Positions 15,179-22,551 of a stretch of DNA of 40,095 nt are shown piece after piece (the first letter of the stretch is position 1; the number at the start of each line of letters is the position of its first letter). This DNA comes from a virus. The position numbers were made by a program, and so were the translations under genes. Where the stretch lies: positions 1-40,095 of the IMG/VR virus record IMGVR_UViG_3300023229_000976. One strand, written 5' to 3'. The notes under the pieces are model-generated. The model searched no databases. It saw nothing but the letters and a program-made list of their open reading frames with translations, and was not told the DNA's origin.

Positions 15179-16548
15179 TGTGTGTTCCTACACTCCTCCC
15201 AGAATTCTCTCATCTCCGGAAATGTTTTTAACAAACTAGTGCCACGTCTACGATCGTGTTCCGTAAAAAATGTGTAAAAATTCTTTTTTTGTTCTGTAGT
15301 GTTTGCGTAATTTTTTTGCCAGTACGCTAAATTGCGTTGCATTTTTTGAATCTCAAAGTCTTTGAACAGTGTATAATCCGTTTGATCTTCTCCTGAATTT
15401 GCCTGCATCCACTCTATGTTCTCTTGATGTATCAGCTGGTACGACTCGGGTAGCAGTGTGATCTGTTGCCAAGCAGGCTGACGCAGTAGGGGGATATCGA
15501 ACCATACTCGCTGATAGGTGGTGGAATGTTTTCTCCTCAACTGCTGTATGTCCTCCAACAGTGCCCTCAACGAAGTGACAGATAGATTGTTGTAGGTTAT
15601 TATGAAAGTGACGGAATTACGCACAGGGATCATGGTTAAAAAATCATCCACATTGGCCATCATTTTTTTATAATCTAACCCGTGTCGCATGTACTCTGCC
15701 TGTCGGCCCCATCCGTCCACTGAAACAAACTGCATGAAATGTTCCACTTTCTTTTCGTGACATATACGACTCACAGCATTGAAGTATTTGGATTTCAGTT
15801 TGGGGTCTGGTGGGCACATGTTAGATGTCACATTCAGGTGTAGATCTGGTTTGGGGTGATCTATGACATAATCAAACACTCGATACGTGTTCCGGTCCAT
15901 CATGGGTTCTCCACCGGTCATACGGAAATGTTTCAATCCTTTGTACAGCTCCGGCCACCAACGCCAGAATGCATCCACATAAGCATTGGGATCTTTGTTG
16001 GGTATGGGTTTTCGACGACCCGCAAAGTGCTCAGGTGCATTATGCTGTGGAGAGGTGGGATATGCTCCGTATCGGTCGATCTCTTTGCCCCACGTGGTGG
16101 AAAACTGTGGGGAACAGTAGGAACAAGCAAAGTTACAAGCATTGTTGAAATTCACTTCCACATAACGAGGAGTGTGTGTGGCATCAAAGGGATCTAATTT
16201 TATCTTCTCTAGATCTTCCATGGCCCAGGGCTCACCAGAACGATAGTGACGATCTGACATCTCACCTGTGTCTTCCATTTTCCAACAGTAGGAACACCCT
16301 GCAGGTCGTTCGCCCGCAATCATCAGTTTTCTTTGTTTTAGTTTTTCCGCTGTGTTATGCAGTGCGGCTGGATTGGCGGCCAGCGAGTCAGCATCTATCT
16401 CGTGGAGAGGTGGATGATAACAAGAATTTGTAAGTCCTGTGGGCAGATGCAGTGATACCTGATTCCATTTGGCCAGACACATGGTGGGAGATATTTTCTC
16501 TAACTCCTGTTTGGCTCGTTCTGCGTCTGCTTTGTAGTTACTACTCAC
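15175..16548 (-). CDS. radical SAM protein with N-terminal twitch/SPASM-like cysteines (array member 1)
   Basis: The longest frame begins at an ATG at 16626, but that would overlap the preceding gene by 86 bp. I choose the GTG at 16548 instead. It has AGGAG nine bases upstream (16558-16562), overlaps the neighbour by only 8 bp, and gives an N-terminus matching the start of member 2. The 457-residue product has CNFACSYC (C138, C142, C145) and MTGGEPMM, with extra cysteines C24 (TMCLAKW), C43 (TNSCYHPPLH) and C85/C88 (GERPAGCSYCWK). It ends HDRRRGTSLLKTFPEMREFW. Members 1 and 2 share TxSCxHPP, LHNT and MIAGERPAGCxYCWKxED. It is the first of the five radical SAM genes to be transcribed. Confidence 0.88.
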   Translation of the reverse strand: MSSNYKADAERAKQELEKISPTMCLAKWNQVSLHLPTGLTNSCYHPPLHEIDADSLAANPAALHNTAEKLKQRKLMIAGERPAGCSYCWKMEDTGEMSDRHYRSGEPWAMEDLEKIKLDPFDATHTPRYVEVNFNNACNFACSYCSPQFSTTWGKEIDRYGAYPTSPQHNAPEHFAGRRKPIPNKDPNAYVDAFWRWWPELYKGLKHFRMTGGEPMMDRNTYRVFDYVIDHPKPDLHLNVTSNMCPPDPKLKSKYFNAVSRICHEKKVEHFMQFVSVDGWGRQAEYMRHGLDYKKMMANVDDFLTMIPVRNSVTFIITYNNLSVTSLRALLEDIQQLRRKHSTTYQRVWFDIPLLRQPAWQQITLLPESYQLIHQENIEWMQANSGEDQTDYTLFKDFEIQKMQRNLAYWQKNYANTTEQKKNFYTFFTEHDRRRGTSLLKTFPEMREFWEECRNTQ

Positions 16549-17437
16549 GGTCTTGTACTCCTGTGTTCTTGTAGGATGGTTGGCAGAACTTGAAGAAACA
16601 ACTGGCATCGGCATCGTAATCTGCAAGGGGTAATCCCAATCGTTGTCGCAGTGAGTTGCCGTACATTTTGATCAGTTCCTCGGTGTCTTTCTCTATAAAA
16701 AAGCTCATGCAATAATCTAAATCTCTAGTGCGTTCAATGTTGAATCCTGTGTTGTTGGCATCGCCGAGAGTGACATTGTAACAGCCCATCCTTGCACCCA
16801 ACATGGCATACTTGCCGTTTTCCACATCTGCTCCCACACTCTGCCATGTGGCAAGTGTCTGTAAATTTTGTCGGTGTATCCGACTCATGAAATCTGCTGG
16901 CTGTATGCGTTCTCCCTGATCCAGACTCATTTTGACACCTTCCCTGAATCCTGCCAGGAATGCCTGTTCTGGAGATGCATGGATCACGGTCTCTGAGTAG
17001 ACATTGTGTAGGTTCTCGTGTGGCACCGTCCAACAGAAATCTATCTTGGCCCGCTCGTCCACTGCGTTCTCATGGGTTCGCATTGTGAGGCAGGTTTCTC
17101 TGGGCCATCCTACCACGCCGCCGTTGCCATATATCAATCCGTTGATGGAATTCCTGGCTCTCCAACGATGCACTGCTTTCCTGTCAGTTTTAGACCAGTC
17201 CATTGTCTGTAGTAAAAACTTGGGATCAATCACGTTGTCACCGTCCACGGATATAAAGAATTCTGTTTCCGCAATCTCTGCCGCGGCTTTGTGTGCTGAA
17301 TCAAATCCCACCACACCGTCCACTCGTTTGGCCCATGGCACGATGTTTAATAGATCAGCATAATTGTATTCCTTGTTGGGTTCACGGAATGATATGAACA
17401 CGAAATCTAGATCTGATATCCTTACTTTTTCTGCCAT
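16541..17437 (-). CDS. glycosyltransferase-like protein (GT-A type)
   Basis: The frame opens at 17479, but I use the ATG at 17437: AAAGGA lies seven bases upstream and the overlap with the previous gene falls to 16 bp, giving 298 residues. The N-terminal half looks like a GT-A fold. The first strand is DFVFISFREPN, and a helix AAAEIAETEF leads into FISVDGDNVID, where VDGDN at ~64-68 is a DxD-like metal and nucleotide-sugar site. RWRARNSINGLIYGNGGVVGWPRE at ~91-114 resembles the acceptor-side block of marine phage glycosyltransferases. The C-terminal half is helical with a GARMGCYN segment. It directly precedes the radical SAM genes. Donor and acceptor are unknown. Confidence 0.72.
   Translation of the reverse strand: MAEKVRISDLDFVFISFREPNKEYNYADLLNIVPWAKRVDGVVGFDSAHKAAAEIAETEFFISVDGDNVIDPKFLLQTMDWSKTDRKAVHRWRARNSINGLIYGNGGVVGWPRETCLTMRTHENAVDERAKIDFCWTVPHENLHNVYSETVIHASPEQAFLAGFREGVKMSLDQGERIQPADFMSRIHRQNLQTLATWQSVGADVENGKYAMLGARMGCYNVTLGDANNTGFNIERTRDLDYCMSFFIEKDTEELIKMYGNSLRQRLGLPLADYDADASCFFKFCQPSYKNTGVQDRE
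16558..16562 (-). promoter_or_regulatory. ribosome binding site that decides the GTG start at 16548
   Basis: AGGAG on the minus strand, nine bases before GTG 16548. No similar site precedes the upstream ATG at 16626. The resulting 8 bp overlap equals those at 10141-10148 and 18552-18559. Confidence 0.7.
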
Positions 17438-17766
17438 GAATACATCCTTTCTCCTTTGTCTATAAACGTTTCTGGCCAATATGGATTGCTTTGTAACAAT
17501 TTATACCCTTTTTCGTCTGTGGGCAATAATTCGTCTTCCAATGTTTTTAATTTTACAACAGGTCTAGGCAATATCTTTAAACCATTCCATATATAATTCT
17601 CTAAACCGCCGTCACGTAATTTAGCATAAGTTTCTGAATTTATTTCTATTACTTTTTCTAATTCTTTGTGTCCTATATGGGTTATTTTTTCCCTTTCCAC
17701 TTTCATAAAATATTTTAGTCTAGGTCTAGAGTTGAATTGTGAAAGGGCTTTAAAAAATTCGGTCAT
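17422..17766 (-). CDS. 114-residue protein of unknown function
   Basis: I do not recognise this protein. It starts TEFFKALSQFNSRPRLKYFM and continues with a charged KVEREKITHIGHKELEKVIEI segment, then TYAKLRDGGLENYIWNGL, and ends near WPETFIDKGERMYSWQKK. It has no cysteine or membrane segment. The mixed Lys/Glu content and short aromatic clusters suggest a small soluble alpha/beta protein. GGAGG lies six bases before the ATG. It overlaps the upstream glycosyltransferase-like gene by 17 bp and the downstream one by 16 bp, so it is a real member of the operon rather than a shadow. It may be a partner of one of the flanking transferases. Confidence 0.68.
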   Translation of the reverse strand: MTEFFKALSQFNSRPRLKYFMKVEREKITHIGHKELEKVIEINSETYAKLRDGGLENYIWNGLKILPRPVVKLKTLEDELLPTDEKGYKLLQSNPYWPETFIDKGERMYSWQKK

Positions 17767-18559
17767 TTAAATCCTCCCTGATAGACTTTTCATAGTAGTG
17801 CCATAATCTGTTAGGTCTGTAACCGCCAATATAGTAGTCATCACCAATTTGATAAGGACTCACGTAATTATAGAGAGTTTTATCCTGATGTATATTTTTT
17901 TGTATGCCAATCTTGCCGTGTATAAAATTAAACCATTCGTATCTTACAGAATACTGTTGTGTTGGATCCTGTATCTTGCTGGCCAATCCGTACACCACAT
18001 CGGTTGTGGGATTGTCGTCATGACAGTTGAGTAATATATTTTGTTTTACAAACTCCCAATGTTTGATTATTAGCTCGCATAATGTGTAGAACTCAAATGC
18101 TCGTTGACTGCGTCTAAAATAGTGTAATCCGTTGTACACATCAGGCAGTAGATTCTGTCTGTTAATGTTCCTGTATGGAGAATACTCAACAATGTTGTCT
18201 TGATAGTCTCTGCAATGATGTGAAAAGATCAAATCGTGTTGTTGTAGATGATTCCACCACCAATCTATATTTTCAGGAACGATAACATCTGCTTCCAATT
18301 TAATTGTGTGCGTGAATGGTGATAGATTAAAAACTTTATATTCGTTGTTCAATTTCCACTCAATATCGTTGCTGTCATCGGTCTCCATCACAATCACGTG
18401 ATCAAATACATCTGCCAGTACCGGTGTTTGCTTGTCTGTTATTACTGCCACTTGATTTATACTGCATTTACTTTTGATGTTCTTACATAGTTCAATACTC
18501 AGTTGCATATAATCCACTGTGGAGTTGTTCTGTGCTATCCATAGAAATCCTCTAGTCAT
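17750..18559 (-). CDS. glycosyltransferase-like protein (GT-A type), weakly recognised
   Basis: The frame opens at 18589, but ATG 18559 is the better start: AAGGAG lies seven bases upstream (18567-18572) and the overlap with the gene before becomes 8 bp, giving 269 residues. The product starts RGFLWIAQNNSTVDYMQLS with a helix and VAVITD, as expected for a nucleotide-sugar binding Rossmann-like half. It then has FTHTIKLEADVIVPENIDWW, where LEADV at ~88-92 sits where GT-A enzymes carry the metal-binding acid motif. The middle (YSPYRNINRQ, VYNGLHYFRRS) resembles acceptor-binding regions of small phage glycosyltransferases. The call rests on this pattern and on the adjacent similar protein. Confidence 0.62.
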   Translation of the reverse strand: MTRGFLWIAQNNSTVDYMQLSIELCKNIKSKCSINQVAVITDKQTPVLADVFDHVIVMETDDSNDIEWKLNNEYKVFNLSPFTHTIKLEADVIVPENIDWWWNHLQQHDLIFSHHCRDYQDNIVEYSPYRNINRQNLLPDVYNGLHYFRRSQRAFEFYTLCELIIKHWEFVKQNILLNCHDDNPTTDVVYGLASKIQDPTQQYSVRYEWFNFIHGKIGIQKNIHQDKTLYNYVSPYQIGDDYYIGGYRPNRLWHYYEKSIREDLNDRIF

Positions 18560-19295
18560 TCCAATACTCCTTGTCAAAAACGTGTACATCTTGATTCTCT
18601 ATAGTTGCTTGATATGTTTTCCAATTATAAGTTAATGCATTATCAGTTATATCTAATATGTTAGCATCAGCACCCATCATAAACATAGGCTCTGGCAGAC
18701 AATATTCTGTTGAGTTGAAACCGTACATCTGATGTAGTGCTATAGCAAATGCATAATCATTCCTGTAATTTTTGTGTTTGATTCTGTACAAATTTCTATA
18801 GTGATGATAATAGTTTCTCACGTGTTTTATCATGTCAAACACCGATGACACCCGGTTGTTTTTTTTAAATATAACCACTGTGGCCCACACTAACGGAATC
18901 AAACTATCGCGAGGATCCCAAAGATTACGTTGGTGAGTGATGTCGTACACTCGATCGTGTACTAGAATATCATCCACCGCGTTGCTCAGTTCTAACAACC
19001 GATCTGACATAACAAAATAATCACAATCCATCAGTATGGTTGTGTCGTAGGGACTGTGCTCATAAACATTGGCTCTCTCATAGTTGTACCATGGTACCAT
19101 CTTATCCTGGTAGCGTCTTTGATTGCCTGTGGTGGGCGAAACCTTTATGTTATTGACTCCGTCAAAACCTCCATCTCCCACCACAGTTATAGGCAGTCCC
19201 AAATGAGTATTAATGTGATGTATGCATCTTTTGGTGATAGTGGAATATCGGTGTTGATCTGTATTGAAACTGTAGAGCAGAACCCCTGTGGTCAT
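18552..19295 (-). CDS. glycosyltransferase-like protein (GT-A type)
   Basis: This 247-residue protein begins TTGVLLYSFNTDQHRYSTITKRC and continues with a strand LPITVVGDGG. A PYDTTILMDCDYFVMSDRL segment places DCD at ~90-92, where GT-A enzymes have the DxD site. A later VWATVVIFKKNNRVSSVFDMI strand-helix pair, then a Tyr/His-rich helix and FAIALHQMYG, match the second half seen in small phage glycosyltransferases of the GT8-like type. It overlaps the next gene by 8 bp and the previous one by 4 bp. Together with 17750-18559 and 16541-17437 it gives three transferase-like proteins just ahead of the radical SAM genes. Confidence 0.7.
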   Translation of the reverse strand: MTTGVLLYSFNTDQHRYSTITKRCIHHINTHLGLPITVVGDGGFDGVNNIKVSPTTGNQRRYQDKMVPWYNYERANVYEHSPYDTTILMDCDYFVMSDRLLELSNAVDDILVHDRVYDITHQRNLWDPRDSLIPLVWATVVIFKKNNRVSSVFDMIKHVRNYYHHYRNLYRIKHKNYRNDYAFAIALHQMYGFNSTEYCLPEPMFMMGADANILDITDNALTYNWKTYQATIENQDVHVFDKEYWND

Positions 19296-19615
19296 TTTTT
19301 TGCTCGTGTTTTAAATTGTGAATAGATCTGGTGATATCGATTAACAGTTTCTTGATTGCGTTCAATTAGTTTTTCTAAAAATTCTGCAGGATGTGTGATC
19401 GCACAAGGATTGTTGTTTGTGTCCATCACGTAGACAGTGCCGTTGACTCGTTGGCTCAGCACAGCGACCAGATTAATGGTTTCGGCATTGGCTCGAAATA
19501 GGTGATGATTATAGACTAGTATCTGTCGGCTCTTTATTTTTTCCAGAGCATTTTGCTTGTCAACCGCGATCGAGTGAGCTAGATCAGATTTTTCTTTGAG
19601 TGTGTTGATATCCAT
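19292..19615 (-). CDS. conserved small phage protein, unknown function
   Basis: The frame can start at GTG 19630 or ATG 19615. Neither has a clear ribosome binding site. I prefer the ATG because the protein then begins DINTLKEKSDLAHS, like other small T4-like proteins of this type, giving 107 residues. The rest is a helix with KQNALEKIKSRQ, then a strand ILVYNHHLFRANAETINLV, another strand TVYVMDTNNNPC, and a helix EFLEKLIERNQETVNRY ending in a basic tail. I recall similar proteins in marine T4-like phages without a known function. It is the first gene of the minus-strand cargo operon, 71 bp downstream of the tail gene at 19687. Confidence 0.65.
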   Translation of the reverse strand: MDINTLKEKSDLAHSIAVDKQNALEKIKSRQILVYNHHLFRANAETINLVAVLSQRVNGTVYVMDTNNNPCAITHPAEFLEKLIERNQETVNRYHQIYSQFKTRAKK

Positions 19616-19686
19616 AAAGATATTGTACACTTAATTATCTGTAAAATCAACGATGAAAATATTTTACCAAAACTATAATGGTTGGA

Positions 19687-20715
19687 TTATAAACTAGAGG
19701 CAGAACCGTCATCGTTTCTGGTGCTGGAAACTTTGGCCACAGTGATAGTGTTCATGCCATTGGTAACATCCAATCCACCGGAGTTGTTTGGATCCATTGT
19801 ACCAAAAATTGAGGTGGTAGGTCCCATGGAATTTTGTTGCACTCCATCTTGGCCTGTGCCTGTTTGTGTTGCATCTCCTGTGTCATAATCAGTAGTGACA
19901 CCATCATCGGCATCGATGGTGAATCTCAGAGTGACTACTTCGCCGTTGTTGCCTGCTCCGTCCGCGTGTGCGGCACTGGTTTTAGCTTCAACTACCACAC
20001 TCAATTGGTTGTTGTAGCTGGTGTTGTATGTGCCTGTGGTTTCTGTTAAAGTAAAAACATTCTGATATGAAGTGGTCAGATCGTAGTAGCCTATGTTGAG
20101 ATCCCCGGACACTGTGTCTGCTGGTGTGCCTGTGACGGTGCTGGCGGTTGATCCCAGTCTAAACGATCCCATCTGTGTGAACAGATCTGTCATCACGGTG
20201 TCTTTACCTGTGGTGTGGGTCGCTGTGTTAGCGGCAGAGGTGATTCCCACTTTTCCTCCGGCATTGAAGAACCAACGAGCTTCATTCCCGCCAAGAAAAG
20301 TGTAAGACACTTCCATGACGTGCGATTGGTCAAATACAGCTCCTGATGCCAGTGATAGATCTGATGTTATAGCATCGATGTTTGCTCCGGCGACTGTTCC
20401 GGCCGCTACTCCATTTTTCAAAGACAATAGATTCGCCTCTAAAGTTGATTTGACTGCTATAGAATCCCCTGCTGACACATCAGTTGTTGAATCCACTGAC
20501 ACACCAGTGTGTGCGGCAATAAGATCCATTTGATCAAAAAGATTGTTCCACTGTGATGCGGAGATAGTGTCACCTGCTGTGACTGCGGCAACGGCCGATT
20601 GTCCAAGGCCAAGATTTCCTGTGCCTGTGCTTGCTAGTGTGTTGACACCGTTGGTGCCGTTGATAAATGCCAAATACTCGTCGTCTAAAATTGCGTCACC
20701 TGCTTGATATGCCAT
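19687..20715 (-). CDS. virion structural protein (tail/baseplate accessory type)
   Basis: This 342-residue protein begins AYQAGDAILDDEYLAFINGTN, a start shared with putative structural proteins of marine T4-like phages. The composition is typical of phage fibre or decoration proteins: rich in Thr, Gly, Ser, Ala, Asp and Asn, almost without Cys, with many short beta segments (VSYTFLGGNEARWFFNAGG, VVVEAKTS, VTLRFTIDADDG). There is no signal peptide. GGAG lies about 12 bases before the ATG. It starts 4 bp after the stop of the tail fibre at 20720-22345. It ends TNGMNTITVAKVSSTRNDD, which looks like the last strand of a beta domain. The precise location in the virion is not shown by the sequence. 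Confidence 0.66.
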   Translation of the reverse strand: MAYQAGDAILDDEYLAFINGTNGVNTLASTGTGNLGLGQSAVAAVTAGDTISASQWNNLFDQMDLIAAHTGVSVDSTTDVSAGDSIAVKSTLEANLLSLKNGVAAGTVAGANIDAITSDLSLASGAVFDQSHVMEVSYTFLGGNEARWFFNAGGKVGITSAANTATHTTGKDTVMTDLFTQMGSFRLGSTASTVTGTPADTVSGDLNIGYYDLTTSYQNVFTLTETTGTYNTSYNNQLSVVVEAKTSAAHADGAGNNGEVVTLRFTIDADDGVTTDYDTGDATQTGTGQDGVQQNSMGPTTSIFGTMDPNNSGGLDVTNGMNTITVAKVSSTRNDDGSASSL

Positions 20716-20719
20716 AAAA

Positions 20720-22345
20720 CTATTTAACTCCTATTACACACTCGTGTAGTTCTGTTTGTTCTGAGTATTTAGCCTGGATCAGTCTGCCCAGGGTGTTAAA
20801 AGCGGTACATTCGTCTAGGTTGGCCACCCGTGCCTCACCATTGCCTGCGGAAACCACACGATCTCCTGCCTGTCCTGTGCCTGCTATCTTGACACTGACC
20901 CGTCCTTTGAGTGCTATCATGGGGTGTGAGTCATTGTTGCCTGCATCTGCGTTCATCAAGTAGGCTGGTTTGTCAGATACAACTCCAAACACAGCATCGT
21001 CCAATTCCCTGTTGCACAGTGTGATCTCCTGTGTGCCGCCCAATATCACCACATCTCCCACTGACACAGGTACATCTGTGGCATAACGCTCGGCCAAGTC
21101 AGCGTACTGTGCTGATGTGGATGTTGCATGCACTATGTTGGCTCGTATGTCCACCAACGTGGGGGCGGACAGCTCATCCTGTCCTGCGGATTTGAATGCT
21201 GTCCAAGCACCGCCTGCGTTGCCGTATATTGATGATCCATCATCTGCGAATGTCTCGTCCCACACCCAGTACAGGTCCTGCTCGGTGTCAACCGACGTGA
21301 ACCCTCTGTTTACCTTTAGTCCTGAGTAGTTGGGCATCGCCGCCGCGGTGGAAACATTTCTGTTCACTTCAATGATGTTGTCTTCAACGGACAGGGTGGT
21401 TGTGTTGATGATGGTCTGTGTGCCATCCACTGTGAGATTGCCTGACACTCTTAAATTGTTTATTGCTCCGTCTGTGAATGTAACCTGTCCATCACCGCCG
21501 TCCAGCGTCATTAATGTTTTGGTAACTCCGCCATCGTTCACTGTGAAAAGTATATCACCATTGGATGATGTGTTGGCCACAGTGACGTCTGTGCCTGACA
21601 CCGTAACAGTTAGATCCGATCCTGCACCCACTGTCAATCCTGAATCGCTGAGGATACCCAGTGAGCCTGACGTGGTGTCATTTGCATTGCTTCTCAAGTA
21701 GTTTGCCGCGGCAACTCCGCCCAGTGCATCTGCATCTGTGGCAGTGCCTGTGAGTCTGTTGGAAGCGATTGCCGTGGACAGTGTGATACCTTTGGATATC
21801 GTGGCAAAACCTGATATGGCTGTGCCTGGTGTGAATTCTTCCGCGGACACTATGCCTACCACGGCGTCATTGGTTATGAATTTTAAAATGCTTTTGTTCA
21901 CTCCCACGTTGTCTGCGACCACTTCTGCGGATGCCTGTGTCACTCCCGATCCTGCCACTGTGGTCGGACCAATCAAGGTCCATGCTGTGCTGTTGTACAC
22001 GTAAAACTGTGAGTTGTTGGTGTCAAACCAAAAATCCCCTGTGTTGGCGTTGGTGGGTGCTGTGGTGGCATTGGTGGAAGATCCCACTGGTTTGAATTTG
22101 GATCCGTTCCACACCTTGAGTTGATTGTTTAATGAATCATACCATAGCTGACCTTTTTGTTTGTTGGCCGGTGCGGACGTGTTTGAGAAATTCTCTAGGA
22201 GTTTGACAAGGTTTTCATTCAGTCTTTCACCGAATCCTGCATAGCCTTTACCAAACAGAGCAAGGTCCGTCGTGACAGTGTCGATGGTTCCGTCTGTCAG
22301 GGTGACCAGTGTTGCGCCGCTTGTGTTGTTAATGACGTATGCCAT
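20720..22345 (-). CDS. tail fibre-like protein with C-terminal G2/IMC-type domain (paralogue A)
   Basis: This 541-residue protein has the N-terminal module of marine T4-like tail fibres: AYVINNTSGA, LFGKGYAGFGERLNENLVKLLENF, GQLWYDSLNNQLKVWNG, then a second short WFDTNNSQFYVYN repeat. Variable beta-rich shaft segments follow (RLTGTATDADALGGVAAANY, LRVSGNLTVDGTQ). The C-terminal part, from ~residue 410, reads TSTSAQYADLAERYATD, then VVILGGTQEIT, AVFGVVSDKPAYLMN and LKGRVSVKI. This is the pattern of the Peptidase_G2/IMC chaperone-type domain, which in some phages cleaves itself after trimer assembly. AAGGAG precedes the ATG by four bases. It shares DNA and protein blocks with 25373-26863. Confidence 0.85.
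   Translation of the reverse strand: MAYVINNTSGATLVTLTDGTIDTVTTDLALFGKGYAGFGERLNENLVKLLENFSNTSAPANKQKGQLWYDSLNNQLKVWNGSKFKPVGSSTNATTAPTNANTGDFWFDTNNSQFYVYNSTAWTLIGPTTVAGSGVTQASAEVVADNVGVNKSILKFITNDAVVGIVSAEEFTPGTAISGFATISKGITLSTAIASNRLTGTATDADALGGVAAANYLRSNANDTTSGSLGILSDSGLTVGAGSDLTVTVSGTDVTVANTSSNGDILFTVNDGGVTKTLMTLDGGDGQVTFTDGAINNLRVSGNLTVDGTQTIINTTTLSVEDNIIEVNRNVSTAAAMPNYSGLKVNRGFTSVDTEQDLYWVWDETFADDGSSIYGNAGGAWTAFKSAGQDELSAPTLVDIRANIVHATSTSAQYADLAERYATDVPVSVGDVVILGGTQEITLCNRELDDAVFGVVSDKPAYLMNADAGNNDSHPMIALKGRVSVKIAGTGQAGDRVVSAGNGEARVANLDECTAFNTLGRLIQAKYSEQTELHECVIGVK
21694..21732. repeat. 39 bp exact direct repeat, copy 1 (in tail fibre paralogue A)
   Basis: The segment encoding the ALGGVAAANYL region is identical over 39 bp to 26206-26244 in paralogue C. 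It runs from TCAAGTAGTTTGCC to CAGTGCATCTG. The flanking bases also match except for scattered changes. Such islands of identity allow recombination between fibre genes. Confidence 0.85.
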
Positions 22346-22353
22346 TATTCTCC

Positions 22354-22530
22354 TTAGTTAGGTCCGTTGTCTCTAATAAATGTTAAAATACTCACATCAC
22401 CCAACAGTTTGATCAATATCTCTGCTGTTTCTGGTGTTAACACAGCATCAATCTGTGCTATCTCTGCGTCCGTTAACAAAGAATTGATGTTAGCGTTGAT
22501 GTAATCTGCTACTTCTTGTTGTGTTGCCAT
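22354..22530 (-). CDS. 58-residue small protein between tail fibre genes
   Basis: This gene occupies what looks like a gap between two large tail genes. Reading the minus strand, ATG 22530 is preceded by AAGGAG at 22540-22545 with nine bases between, and the frame runs 58 codons to TAA at 22354-22356. The product is acidic and helical: it begins MATQQEVADYINANINSLLT, continues with DAEIAQIDAVLTPETAEILI, and ends FIRDNGPN. There is no cysteine or signal peptide. Its last codons overlap the ribosome binding site of the next gene. It may be a small structural or chaperone protein for the flanking fibres. The function is unknown. Confidence 0.72.
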   Translation of the reverse strand: MATQQEVADYINANINSLLTDAEIAQIDAVLTPETAEILIKLLGDVSILTFIRDNGPN

Positions 22531-22539
22531 ATTGTTGTT

Positions 22540-22545
22540 CTCCTT
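22540..22545 (-). promoter_or_regulatory. strong ribosome binding site for the 58-residue gene
   Basis: AAGGAG on the minus strand, nine bases before ATG 22530. It supports translation of a frame short enough to be overlooked. Confidence 0.72.
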
Positions 22546-22551
22546 ATGTAA

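Noticed and set aside
9062-16548. A classical RiPP (modified peptide) cluster
   Set aside because: There is no precursor with a leader and a core, no peptidase and no transporter. The small genes nearby lack Cys, Ser/Thr or repeated core residues.
3893-19615. DNA base hypermodification as the purpose of the operon
   Set aside because: Carbamoyltransferase and glycosyltransferase genes do occur in such phages, but no base-modifying gene (TET-like oxygenase, hydroxymethylase or alpha-glutamyl/putrescinyl type kinase) is visible here. It stays a weak alternative.
19631-19686. Terminator or promoter between the tail gene and the cargo operon
   Set aside because: The 56 bp are AT-rich with no stable hairpin and T-run and no clear -35/-10 pair.
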